This document shows positions 12,811 to 24,219 of a stretch of DNA of 64,000 bases, one piece after another (position 1 is the first letter of the stretch; every line of letters begins with the position of its first letter). The DNA is from Escallonia rubra (lineage: Eukaryota; Streptophyta; Magnoliopsida; Escalloniales; Escalloniaceae). The stretch covers positions 17,627 to 81,626 of the forward strand of contig JAVXUO010003029.1 of NCBI GenBank assembly GCA_033065855.1, given 5' to 3'. The notes beneath the pieces were generated by a model that saw only the letters and a program-made list of their open reading frames with translations, ran no database searches and was not told where the DNA came from. The position numbers and the translations under genes are program-made.

Positions 12811-13439
12811 GCACTCATAATTTTTGTCCTGTTGTGGCCCCACCCCAATCCCCCACCCCAAGTTTTGTCCTGTCGTGGCCCCACCCCAATCCCCAAGCCT
12901 TGTCTTGTCTTGTCGTCCTTCATCTTGCCTGAAATTTGCACTCCCTATTTTTTTTCTCCCAGCCTTTTTTGCTTTGTCATATCATGTCACTACTCACGGG
13001 TCTTATTTTCCTCTCTCTCACGGGTCTTCTTTCTTCTCTCTCCCTCACTTTTCTCTCTTTATAATTCGTTCTCCACAACACTTTCTGGACAGAACCCTCT
13101 CTTTCACTCTCTATCATCTTTCCCAACTCTTTCTTCCATCTTCTTCATACTCCAAATCTTACCTACATAATCTCCACGATAACACAAACAAAAAAAATTC
13201 TACGCTAGAAGATCGGTGGATAATCGCTAGAAGATTAGTGAATTTTTTTTAAAATATATTGACTTTAAAGCAAGTAATTATTTCCAATTTTCTTATAATT
13301 CAATGTTAATTTCAAATTGTTCTTACCATAATTGTTCTTACCAGTGAATTGTTTAAATTGTGTTATGCTTAAATTGTTCTTACCATAGTCTCAAATTCGT
13401 ATTTTTTAGAGTTTGAAATTAAGGATTGAACTAGCATTT
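12811..13439. other. Pyrimidine-rich region inside MULE, no supported gene
   Basis: A direct repeat of tggccccaccccaatcccc occurs near 12834-12856 and 12876-12895, followed by C/T-rich DNA to 13170. Long open frames on the plus strand are low-complexity proline/serine reading and have no domain. It could be a promoter/leader for lost sequence; nothing more can be said. Confidence 0.35.
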
Positions 13440-13762
13440 AAGTTATGAAATTAGAGGTTTGCTTGATATTAGAAATTAGGGTTTTTTTTATTTTTTCAAG
13501 ATTGGGGTTTTTTTAGGGCTCCAAAATTAGGGGTTTTTTATGGATTCAAAATTGGCGGTTTTTAGTGTGTCAAAATTAGGGTTTTTAGAGCTTCAAAATT
13601 GGGGGTTTTTTATGAATTCAAAATGGGCAGTTTTTTAGGGCGTCAATGTTAGGGTTTTTTATGGTTCTCAAAATTAGAGTTTATAAGGACTTCAAAATTG
13701 AGAGTTTTTTAGGGCGTCAAAATTATATTTTTTTTTAAAAAAATTTGGGGTTTTTTTTTTAT
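13440..13762. repeat. Degenerate minisatellite (GGGTTTTT ... TCAAAATT)
   Basis: About ten units of roughly 30-38 bases, each with a gggtttttt core followed by ttcaaaatt or gtcaaaatt. The array is interrupted at 13763 by an LTR and resumes at 14491-14600. Confidence 0.75.
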
Positions 13763-14490
13763 TGTAACGGCCTGAACCCGAGGGTCCGAACATGTCCTTA
13801 AACCAAAATTCAATCATGTCTAAAACATAACAACTGTAATGGTAGAGCAGAGCATCTAAAATACCGCAAACATAATGATTTGAAACTCAAAATCTTAACT
13901 CCAAAAATAATCCAAAATTTTATTACAATATCTCAGACTAATCATCTGAATCCAAAGAACAATAATTAAAAGTGACTTTCAAACACAAATATCACCCATA
14001 AAATAGTTTGATAAATATAGCGAATATTCATTCGAAGTTCAAAAATAATCATTGTAGACTCAAATCGAAGAGAACGAAAATAAAAATTGAACGGAACAAA
14101 AAGCAGATCAATCGGAGATCAGATGAGTGAGATATGAATTGGGTAAAAATTTTAGATAAAAACTTAATAGCACGAATATCGATAATTTTTTTAAAAAGAA
14201 ATAGTCACCCGAAAGTGACACGTGGCGTGTTCTTTCTTTATAAATTCTGAAACCAATACTGAATGAAGGACAACTTATAAATTTAAGATAAAAAAGGATG
14301 AAGGACAACTGTCATTTTCTTTAGAGAAAATACGGCCACTGTTCTTAAAAAAAAAAAAAAAAACAGCTCGACTCGACTGTTTGTAAGAATTATATATATA
14401 TAAAAGTCAAACACCAATTGAAGAGAGACGTGGGACTAAAATTTTTGAAAGTAACTTTTTGACCCTGAACAAATAACGGAAAGGCACAAA
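13763..14490 (-). mobile_element. Solo LTR-like insertion in the minisatellite
   Basis: Plus-strand edge tgtaacggcctgaacccg at 13763 and far edge ending ggcaca near 14488. The minisatellite motif is split exactly here (gggtttt...ttat before, gttatggattccaaaat after), and tttat/gttat could be a mutated 5-bp target duplication. The text resembles antisense plant gypsy LTRs that begin TGTAACG. No internal domain present. Confidence 0.5.
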
Positions 14491-14603
14491 GTTATGGATT
14501 CCAAAATAGCGATTTTTTAGGGCGTCAAGGTGGAAGGGTTTTTTGTGATTTTCAAAATTAGATTTTATTAGGGCTTCGAAATTGGCGGTTTATTCAGGCT
14601 TCA

Positions 14604-16210
14604 TGTAATACCCCGAAAATTTTCTTTTCTTTGTGTGAAATTAGTATTTTTGAATAAATAAGTTTGTGGCCTTTTGTTAAAATTAAGAAAATGAATTAAG
14701 ATTATTTTTGAAATTTTAGGTCGAATGAAAGTGGTTTCATTCGAATCAAAACTTATTGATGATAAAGTTTTTGAGTTCTGAAATATTCGGTCGAAGGAAA
14801 ATGGGTTTTGCTTCGAATGAAAAGATTTTTTGTGTAGAAATGAGCTACTGAAGTTTTCGGTCGACTTAAAGGTTTTAAGTCGACTAAAAACTCATTTTTC
14901 GATTGAAAAAGGTTTCTGAAATTTTTAGTCGATGAACAGTAACTTCAGTCGACTAAAAATTATTTTCGGTCGACTTAAAGTTGTTTTCGGTCGAATTAAA
15001 AGTGTTTTCATTAAAAGTGTTTTCGGTCGAATTAAAGGTATTTTCGGTCGACTTAAAGGTATTTTCAGTCGACTTAAAAGTGTTTTAAATCAAGAGAAGA
15101 AACGGCTGAAGGATTGAGTCGACTTAAACTTGTATTGCTTTGAATGAATAGTGTAAATTTTCACCTCTGTAGGATTCGGTCGACTGAAAACTATTTTCGG
15201 TCGACCGAAAACTATTTTCGGTCGAATGAAAACTTGAAAATTTATGTCCCATATAAATAGTGTTTTATTTCGTTCCTAGCCTTTTTGGGTCCTCTGTTTC
15301 TTTTCCTCTCCTTTGCGCGAGAAAGAGAGAGAGAGATGGAGAGAGAGATTTGCAAAGTTTGGAAGCTCTAAGGAGGAGCTTAAGGATTTGTGGCTCTCAA
15401 AAGGCTAGGGAAGTTTGTTCCCTTTACCCTTGCGGTGGAAAGAGAGAAAGAGAAGGCTTGGGAAGCTCTTGAGTTCTAAAGTGGTGCTTGAGGATTTGCA
15501 TTCTTAAAGGCTTGATTAAGGTAAGGGTTTACTTTCGAAATTCGAATCAGCGATGGACCAATCGCTCATGTAAGTCCTTAGTTTCTTTTTTTGAAATCTG
15601 AACTTCTTCGAATTGAGTTAAGTGACTTTCTCTTCCCCTTTGTTTTGACCATGGTTATGAATAATTCGTTTTCAATGCTATGATTTGTGGAAATCAAATT
15701 CCGTCGAATTTGTTTGAACTCAGAATTTTGACATATTGATATCGTCGTTTCAGTGATTTATGACCGTCATTATTTTCGTAAACTCTACTTATTGTTCGAC
15801 AAGTCCGTAATTTGATAATGTTATTTTGAAACCTTTGAATATGGTTTGAAATGTCCGATATTTGATAACGGTTATTTTGAGATTTTGTTTTGGTGACTTT
15901 ATGAGCCATGTCACAGTGTATGTGACTTATTTCCGACTTACCCACGTGAATTGAAACGTGGGCTAGCTCAGGGGAGTTGAGCTAGAGATCGCGATCTTAC
16001 TTTCTGAACCGGCCTCATATGTCAGGAATGACGTATGTGACCACTTTCTGAATGGCTCTCTAGTGTCCGTTTCCGTATTCAGATATATTTTGACATTTGA
16101 TATTTGGTCTGCTAGTGTCTGTTTCCGTATTCAGATATATTTTGACATTTGATATTTGGTCTGCTAGTGTCTGTTTCCGTATTCAGATATATTTTGACAT
16201 TTGATATTAG
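14604..16210 (+). mobile_element. LTR of a gypsy-type retrotransposon, solo or truncated
   Basis: Begins tgtaataccccgaaaattt at 14604, a typical plant gypsy LTR start. It contains nine GTCGAC sites between 14860 and 15205, a TATA-like catataaatag at 15249-15259 and a GA-rich leader at 15320-15345. The right boundary is unclear; 16210 is where the tandem 52-bp repeat stops. No PBS, gag or pol follows, so it is a solo or broken LTR. Confidence 0.5.
16061..16208. repeat. 52-bp tandem repeat, about 2.9 copies
   Basis: Units start at 16061, 16113 and 16165 with tagtgtc, then gtttccgtattcagatat and tttgacatttgatatt. The copies are nearly identical, so the expansion is recent. Confidence 0.9.
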
Positions 16211-16759
16211 CTCTAAATTATCACGTCACTTCTGATTCACAGTCACATTATTTACAAAAATCTTCTAGTCTTATCCTTCAATCATCTGTTTCAACTAAAC
16301 CGTTAAAATCTTCCAGTTCCCAAAAGCAAGTGACATATTGTCTATTATCATGTGTTCAACCAAGATCCCAATCATACACTGAATCACCGAATAACTTATC
16401 CAAACTTATTCCACATTCTCAGAATCTATTCTCGCTCACAAATTATCTGAGGCTTAGGAATCTACCTAACCTCATATCCAGGTAGGGGAAACTATGCAAA
16501 TAATAAGAATAGTAATTGCAATCAGACAATCAAAACACAAAAATTCTTTAACAAAACCATGCATATTGGCTCTCTGGGTTCACAACAGAATTTTGTGACA
16601 TTTCAGAAGCAACGACAGACAGAAAAATGATGATGTTGGTCTGGCGAAACAAAGTCAACCCAATGACCCGGAACAATCAAAATCAGAAGGAGTTATTGGT
16701 CCTTAATAAGATCCGTAGCGTTTCCATGGCCAGTGGGTCAGATACTACCCCATCAAGTC
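16211..16759. other. Unassigned repeat-derived sequence
   Basis: Short open frames only, no recognised domain. It is the left flank of the solo LTR insertion and joins 18207 onwards if the LTR is removed; it may be interior of an older LTR element on the minus strand (see PBS at 20459). Confidence 0.35.
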
Positions 16760-18201
16760 TGTTAGCCCTATGGTTGGATAACCTAGGCTTACATCTTGTT
16801 TTGATGATAACTACACATTGATTATGTTCTAATGTGTGCTTTGAGTGTATTCTTAGTAGGTATATACATGCACACTCATGAAGACACATTTGAGAAGTTG
16901 GATAGATGGATTAAAGCCAAAGGAGATTAAAAGCTATAGTGGACATGCTATGGAAGCTTCATCAAGTCCAATGTCGAAGAGCAACAAAGAATGCATCGGC
17001 TAAGTTACTATAGATTATAATTGTTCTTTTTTATTATGTAACTAGTCTTAGTTTGATGCTTGGATTTATGACTATGACCTAAAAAGACCTTAGGACACCT
17101 TGTGCATTGCATGTGAGTTCATAATCATTCACACAAGCGTGGTTCTTAAAAATGAGTGAACTTTGGAGCTTACTCAGATTTTCTCAAAACTGTTTTTGGT
17201 GCTAATCTTTTCATATCTTGATAAAAATTTTCATTAGCTTTCCAACGCAAAAAACGGCACCTCAATCCGATTTTTCTAGAGAAAGTTATGTCCAAAATAG
17301 GAAAGGGGGTTCCGTGAGGCAGCCGATAGGCAGTAGGGTAATACAGTCGACTGTAATTGAATACAGTCGACTGCATTGGTCAAAATTCAGTTCCAACGGC
17401 TATTTTCGAGGACAAAACTCCAACGGCTATTTTAGAGGGATTACAGTCGACTGCATTGGGTTACAGTCGACTGCAATGGCAGTTTTGCCCACTTTATGCC
17501 TATAACGGCTATATTTCATTTGCTCTCTATATAAATGATTTGGGGCTTCATTATACACCATGGAAACCACATTCTAAGTCTTCATTCATTAGAGAAACAT
17601 CAAGGCTCATAGATTAAACTTTTCTCTCTTCATCTTCATGATTTTACATCATTAAAGAGAGCATCTTTGTGAGCAATTCTTTGATTGAGAGTGAGCATCC
17701 TTCAAGTCATCAATTCTCTCATCTCTCTATTGCACTAGAGCTTCATTTGTACTCATTTCCTTTCAAGAGGGTTTCTTTGTACACATTTGATCTTTGTAAA
17801 AGGATTGTGATCAAAGCTTGGGTTTGTCAAGTTTTGGGTGAGCTTTGTGGATTCAAGGCTTGTGCTTGGTGTGGGGATATCACCAAGTGTTGTAAGGTTT
17901 TGATCTTGACCTGGAAGAAGATTGCTGCTAGTGGATTCTTGTGCTCTTGCAAGGTACTTCCTTGAAGAGGTGGGTGTCGGATTGATAGTATATCAAGCCG
18001 ATCCATTTAAATCTCCTTGTCAAATATCTCTAACTCAATCTCTTTACTTATTTCTCTTTAATTGTTTGAGATTGTTTAGTTAGCATCTTCATTGAAGTAT
18101 TACTTGGTTTGTTTGAGATTTATGATTGTGCTTAGTTTAAATTTCCCATTATATTTCAAAAACACTATTCACCCCACTCTAGGGTTGTTTTATTGGTTTC
18201 A
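16760..18201 (+). mobile_element. Copia-type solo LTR with perfect TSD
   Basis: A 1442-bp segment starts tgttagccctatgg and ends ttggtttca, flanked by the identical 5-bp direct repeat aagtc (16755-16759 and 18202-18206). The orientation is plus: a TATA-like tctatataaatg sits near 17527. The 3' part ends with the caccccactctagggttg signature seen in many plant copia LTRs. No internal domain lies on either side, so this is a solo LTR left by recombination. Four palindromes CAGTCGACTG occur upstream of the TATA box at 17344, 17364, 17444 and 17464. Confidence 0.9.
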
Positions 18202-18206
18202 AAGTC

Positions 18207-20458
18207 CAAATAGATTCAAAAGGACAGATAAATATCTCAGAAATGAATAAGACAAACCAGCATGAATGACATCTTCTCTGACGTCTCAGTGTAAGCTGAC
18301 ATTCAATTAAGTCGTCCTTGAATTCAATATGCAAAAGAATGAATCAGATGACAAAGCAAAATTCCAAATCCCTTCTTGAGCCCCTAAACCAAACCTTCAG
18401 TCTTAACGCCAGTCATCTTTCCAAAGCACTACTCTTACTCATCAATCAAATCATCAACTTAGCAAATACGACTAGGGTTTCCCTAACAATACCGGATATG
18501 TGATTAGAAAATTACCAATTCATACCTAGTACGATATCAAAATCCTGAACAATAATGGAATGAGGTCCATAGAGGCATCTCTATCCCAAACATAGCCTGT
18601 ACATTCACAGAGAACCGCAAAACATTCGAAAACTCTCCCAACGAAGTACTTATCACAATGTCGGTTCTTAAAGGATGGATCTTCATCCTCAATCTCTATG
18701 CTAAAGTAACAGATGTAAAAATACGACACTCCCAACTTAAATATTATACACACATCTAATGGGTTAACCCGAGGGTGTACCTGACACCACATCATTGGAC
18801 GTGACAACATCCTAGGCAAACATTAAACAAACTCTAACTAATATTCTGGGCCTCAACCCCTACCAACCTTGCCATCTTTCCTGTTGAGGTATACTACTCG
18901 CTGTTGTACCAGCAATAGGCGCACGACATATTAGTTTTTAACAAACACTCAGTAAAATATTTAATGCTCCACACTGCCATGTGTAACACATCATCCGGTC
19001 AACTTATAGCATAACTTACCACTCTGACTTCTCCCATACCTAACATATGGGGTGGCCGAAAAAATTGACCCGCCACCTTGACTAGTACTCTAGGTAGGTC
19101 AAACTTCAAAACTCTGTGATGGTTCAACTCTAGTACTCTGAACTGATCGAGCGCCTATACATGCGCTCCCCTAAATCCCATATCATGTTTCTATCGAATT
19201 TTAGAACTCTATCCGGATCTCAGAATTTCAGAATCGAAGTGGACCTGAATCCCTGATTCTGCCCCAATCTTTAACCTTGGGCATAGTGTTGTGCCGCCTA
19301 TAAAAACTTTTTGCTGACGACTGTTAGCTCCTACAAATTTATTTTGGGAAAATTCTTATTTTGGTGTATGCCAATGTTATCCGCGCTGTGTTTACTCATG
19401 CCTTCATCCATTGTCAGACTTAAACTGCTGCAAACACATAGCCCATAAAGACATTCCACATAGCTCACAAATAGAACGAGATCACCACATCTCCTAGTCT
19501 AGGCCTAAGCCCCCACTCAGACTTCCGGCAGCTATCTGTTTCCATCAATAACATCCTTACTACAAATCTAGCGAAACAAGAAATTTCATCTCAACCTTGT
19601 CTATCAACTCTAAATATGTTATTTCACATTAACAGCTCATTCACACCCGTTCACGAAATCTCGCAAAATACCGGTCAAAAATAATTCTCTAAAAGGTTCC
19701 CAATTGACATAAATCCATTCCTGATAAGTCAGATTGTTCGATACTCTTTTCACCCCTGATCGACCTCATCTTTCAGTTTATATCAAACAAATTCAACCTT
19801 TCGTCATTTCACTAACAGTTGGTCAAAATTTATACGATCAGTTGCTCAAAAATTTCTCCATTTTGCTAATCCAAGTAATTGTCTCTATAGGGTTCAATAA
19901 CTCCAAGTAGCTAGTCATTTCATCTGTTAAGATCACCCAAGTACTCGCATCTTGAGGTTATGGTTAGGCCGGATTCTATGTCATCAAAGTCGGAGTCGGG
20001 TTCATAGTTTTCAGAATCATAACTATCAGTTCTAAGGTTCTGTTGTTTCCTCTATTGGGCAGGGTTGCCTCTCTACAATCATAATACCCATACAGTACAT
20101 TTTCCAATCAAAATATCATATGATCAAGTCTTTCTAATACCGAGAATTTCCATGTTCCATCTTATACAATCCTCTTGGAATTTCATCTATCGGGGACCAC
20201 TAGGCCCTCCATACTATTACCGCTGTCAGAGCTTCAAATTCTGACCGTACGGATACAATAAACAGTTATCAGGGTTATACCAGCACGGGTATAAAGAACA
20301 ATACAATGACTAGTCAAGGCAGACTTTTTAACTCTACCATCATCCTACCTCGCTCTCGTTAACCAGAATACCATTCCACAGAATCATGTTACCTACACCC
20401 CGTGGTTCCATGCCTACAGATTCATATGCCTATACTTCTAATACCACAAGACCAAACT
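18207..20458 (-). mobile_element. Probable internal region of a decayed LTR element
   Basis: No frame over about 100 codons and no gag/pol motif recognised. It lies directly behind a minus-strand PBS and LTR (20459 onwards), so by position it is the 5' internal region of a degenerate or non-coding (LARD-like) retroelement. The call depends entirely on that context. Confidence 0.35.
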
Positions 20459-20470
20459 GCTATGATACCA
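20459..20470 (-). promoter_or_regulatory. tRNA-iMet primer binding site of LTR element
   Basis: Read on the minus strand this is TGGTATCATAGC, one base off the plant initiator-Met PBS TGGTATCAGAGC. It sits two bases from an LTR edge (minus-strand ...GGGCGTTACA ending at 20473), which is the correct place. Confidence 0.7.
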
Positions 20471-20472
20471 AC

Positions 20473-22800
20473 TGTAACGCCCAAGAAATCCGGAGCTCCG
20501 CCGCCCCGAACTCCCGGGTCGTTATCCTACCGAATCACCTCAAACCTGTCAGACTAGTTCAGTAACCCATATTCCAAATCATCTAATTCAACATCAACTC
20601 AAATTTCTCAAAACACTAGATCACAACTGCTTAGCCTAAACTATTACAGCTTAGGTTCTTCGCAATTCAAATTTTCTAAGATCAAATAACAGTACCGACC
20701 CACGCAGGGATCTTACTATACCGTGGTGATGGGCTCATCGGAATCTCACTCAGTCTCTAACCCATTCCCGAACAATCTATTCTGATCAACACGTGCAGAA
20801 AGGAATCAAATGATGGGTGAGCTTTTAAGAGCTTAGTAAGATCGTACAAGGACCAACAAAATAATTACAAAATGATTCTAAGAATCTAAGTGACGAAAAT
20901 TTTCAGAATACTTCAAACGGTAAAAAACTCAATGATTTCCAAAACGATCAAAATTCATGATAAATAAAATGCCAAAATCACCAAATACAATCACGACGGA
21001 TTCCAAAACAATCAATGAAAAATCATTCCCAAAGTCATCATTTTAAATACAATGGTGGTTTTCCAAAAGATTTCAAAACACATGCGGATCATCTGAAACA
21101 GTACTTTCCAAAATACAATGATGACTTATCAAGGGATTTTAACCAAGTACAAATCATGGTATATATGGCGCGAATAAAATCAAAAATCAACGTTGACCCT
21201 GGGCGGTTACAATGCCACTCAGACAAAGTTAGTAGTGTACACATGCAGGATGTACCAAAACACTATTCCACTTGGGTACTAGCCTGGTTTTCCTGCAAGA
21301 TTCATACCAGCCGTATTGCACCCTCCAACAGAACAGAAACCCAGGTCAACACAGAAAATTCAGCAGTATCAATGAGCGTTAACGTAAGCTCAAATCTCCG
21401 AAATCAATTCAGGTCCCAATAACAATAATCATAATCACATAAGTCAGCATTCAGAATTTTCAGAATAAATCGGAATTTTAAGCATAAAGATCACAAATAA
21501 ACAACAAAAACGATTGCGAATAATTATTAAATTTAAGCACAACAATTCGGAAGAACGGATACAAACAATTGTCAAATTTGCGATAACAGACGAGCATCAC
21601 ATGATTTCCAAATAATCGATTCAGGTTCAATGTTGGGGTTTTCTGGGCAATAACATGCAAATATCAATACATGATTCAGAGTTCGTCATTAGTCATAAAT
21701 ATATCAAAGGAGTACTTATGAGTACGAGTTATCAAAATGAGGGTTCGGACGAAAGTCCTTACCCAGGGTTCAGATAGAATCCCTTACCTGGGTCCGCGGC
21801 TAAACTATCTAACCAGAAGTCTTTCACATTAACCTAAACGGAATAATCAAACCATTAGAACACAGACTATAGCAAAATATTATAACTTAATGCAGACTCA
21901 CGCATACTCCTAACATGAACCTCTCCTCACCGTGTATGTAAAATTACCGAAACGCCCATAAGGTGTAAAATTACCAAAATGCCCCTCTCAGACTTAAATT
22001 ATGAAAATGGTCTTCCCATAAGTAGAATCACTGAAATAAGCTTCCCATATGTAAATTTATGCAAAAATACATTTCTTAGGTCAAATTACCAAAATACCCC
22101 TTCGGGGTAGCAAATTACCAAATGCCCCTGGGGGTTTCCGACACCGGAAAAATCTCAAAATATCTTAAAATGCTATTTTAAGCATCCCGATATCATTTCT
22201 GGCCTAAAAATTATTTTAAAGAATATTCATCCGAAAATTCCAAACTGGTGTCCGGGCCACACAAAGGCCACGGGCCACCGGTCATCGGCTCGGTAGCCTC
22301 GGCTCATCGCCGTAAGGTAACGCACTTACGCCGGTCGGCGATCGCCGTGGCGTCAAGTGAAGCTCTCACGCCGTGACGCCGACATCTCTCCTCCTCTCTC
22401 GGCTCTCTCAGCCACCGCGGCTCGCCGCACCGCCCGCACGCCGGCAACACCCACCGTCCCACGGCAACCGGTCATCGGCTGGGCTCATCAGTTGGTTGCC
22501 GTACCCCGATTCTGAAGCGCGAAGCCGACGAAGGCCCTCCTCAGTCTGGCGGTCCGTACCCCAACTCCGGCCAGTCCCCACCCAAATCCGGCGACTCCGG
22601 CCAGATCAGATCTGGCGGATCTAGCTTAAAATTTAGATCTACCGTCTACGAGCCGGCGGACAAACTGAGGAAGTTCCGCCACTGCCGTTCGGCGGTCACG
22701 GCGCTTGAAATAGTGAAATTGCAAATCTGACTTTGAGTTTCAGTCACCGACGACATTGCGACAACGACGCCGTTCTGATTTCTGAGGACTGAGGTCAGTG
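20473..22800 (-). mobile_element. LTR of a minus-strand retrotransposon (outer end uncertain)
   Basis: The plus-strand text starts tgtaacgcccaag at 20473 next to the PBS. The segment has the make-up of long gypsy LTRs with a GC-rich block (22230-22620). The outer edge was not located; 22800 is a guess where composition changes to AT-rich repeats. The frame at 21015-21422 has no domain and is not called. Confidence 0.4.
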
Positions 22801-22809
22801 TGCATTTTG

Positions 22810-23280
22810 AACAATTTCTTTTGCTATTGAGAATTGATTATTTGATTAATAATTTTAGGTTGTTAGTTGTGTATTTGATAATTTAGATTACTAATTGATG
22901 CTTTATGGATGTTAATCGTGCATTGAGCACTAAGATTTGAGATTATTGATGGAGGATGGGACCCAATTGGATTTTTATCCTATTTGAGCATTGATTATTT
23001 GATTGATAAATTTAGGTTGTGTTAATTGTGCATTTAAAAATTGAGATTATTTTCATGCTGATTATATGTTGTTAATTGTGCATTGAGCATTTGAGAATTG
23101 AGATGGTTGATGGAGGATATGACTCAATTGGAGTGAGATGTCGGATATGTGATTTAGTTGAATGGTGGGTTGAAATTAAATTAATTAGGTTAACGCGATA
23201 ATAAAACATAACTGAAAAAGTAAAAGAATAAAATATTTGTAATTAACTAGATTATTTGATTGATAATTGATGGATTGATA
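22810..23280. repeat. Dispersed repeat related to the interior of the CACTA at 34380-34700
   Basis: Inverse similarity to 34380-34700: gatggaggatgggacccaa here and ttgggtcccatcctccgtc there, with neighbouring ttaattgtgcattgagcat and atgctcaatgcaca. Three internal degenerate copies of the block. It suggests a shared transposon family; the family itself was not identified. Confidence 0.6.
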
Positions 23281-23284
23281 CTTA

Positions 23285-23332
23285 AAATAAAATATTTTTA
23301 GCCCCCGGGATGAAATTCTGGTTCCGCCACTG
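23285..23332. mobile_element. hAT-type terminus (one end only)
   Basis: The text gttccgccactg ending at 23332 is, in inverse, CAGTGGCGGAAC, a frequent plant hAT terminal sequence. The matching end was not found. Confidence 0.4.
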
Positions 23333-24215
23333 CATTCCTATACCCAGATTATACCCATACCCACTCACTGAACATACACTCACGCACACACCCACACTGT
23401 AAACACAATTATACTCATATGGAAGGCACATATACACGCACATAACTATAGATTCATCCTCCACAATTTCACGCACTCACACTGTCACAACACACACTGA
23501 ACACGCCCTGCATACACTGCATACCCCCACACCCTACGCACCTTCTACCTTACCCGTTCAACAGCCCAATTACACCATAGTTTCCCCCCATTAAGCCACT
23601 GTCCTGAAGCTCCCCAACCCAGAAACGCACAACTACACACAGTAGCACACAACACTCACTCTTACATCTACATACACACTCCTATACACGCAAACTCACG
23701 CTACTCGCATGAATATATACATATATATACACATTATCAACCCACATGCTATATTCACAGAGAATACGTAGCACCACTATAACACAAACTAAATCCTAGA
23801 ATCATACATGGACATGCGAAAATTAGGTTAAAAGTATTACCACTCCGAACTTCTTCTTTTCTCTGATATTTTTTTTTTGTTCTTCACAGCCGAGCTTCTT
23901 CTTCTTCTGTTGTTTTTTTTTCCTCTGTTTGCTTCCCTATTTCTTTTCATGTTTAGTTTATTTCTCTTTGTTTTTCTTTTCTTTTTCTTCCTTTCACCCG
24001 AAGCCTTATCCTCCCATTATAAAAACTATATAATTAGCTTAGTCATCTAAGCTAGTAGGAGGTGTCAATTTAATAACAAGGTCTTTAAACTATGCTTTAT
24101 AAAATTGTACAATGGACTCCCAATCTTTAACTATTTACAAAAAGGACCCCCTAACTTTTTTTTTTTTTAACATCCCTATATATATTTTCGCTTCTAAAAA
24201 GAAATATTAAAAAAA
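23333..24215. other. CA-rich and pyrimidine-rich low complexity, no gene
   Basis: 23340-23760 is rich in cacac/tacac; 23860-24010 is T/C-rich. No coding sequence supported. The segment may be the 5' leader of the Ulp1-like gene that follows, by position only. Confidence 0.35.
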
Positions 24216-24219
24216 ATGC

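Noticed and set aside
12676-13252. Overlapping plus-strand frames of 142-164 residues
   Set aside because: Pyrimidine-rich low complexity giving Ser/Phe/Pro/Leu strings, overlapping each other in two frames, no domain.
21015-21422. 135-residue frame starting MKNHSQSHH
   Set aside because: It lies antisense inside a probable LTR, has no domain and no codon pattern distinct from its flanks.
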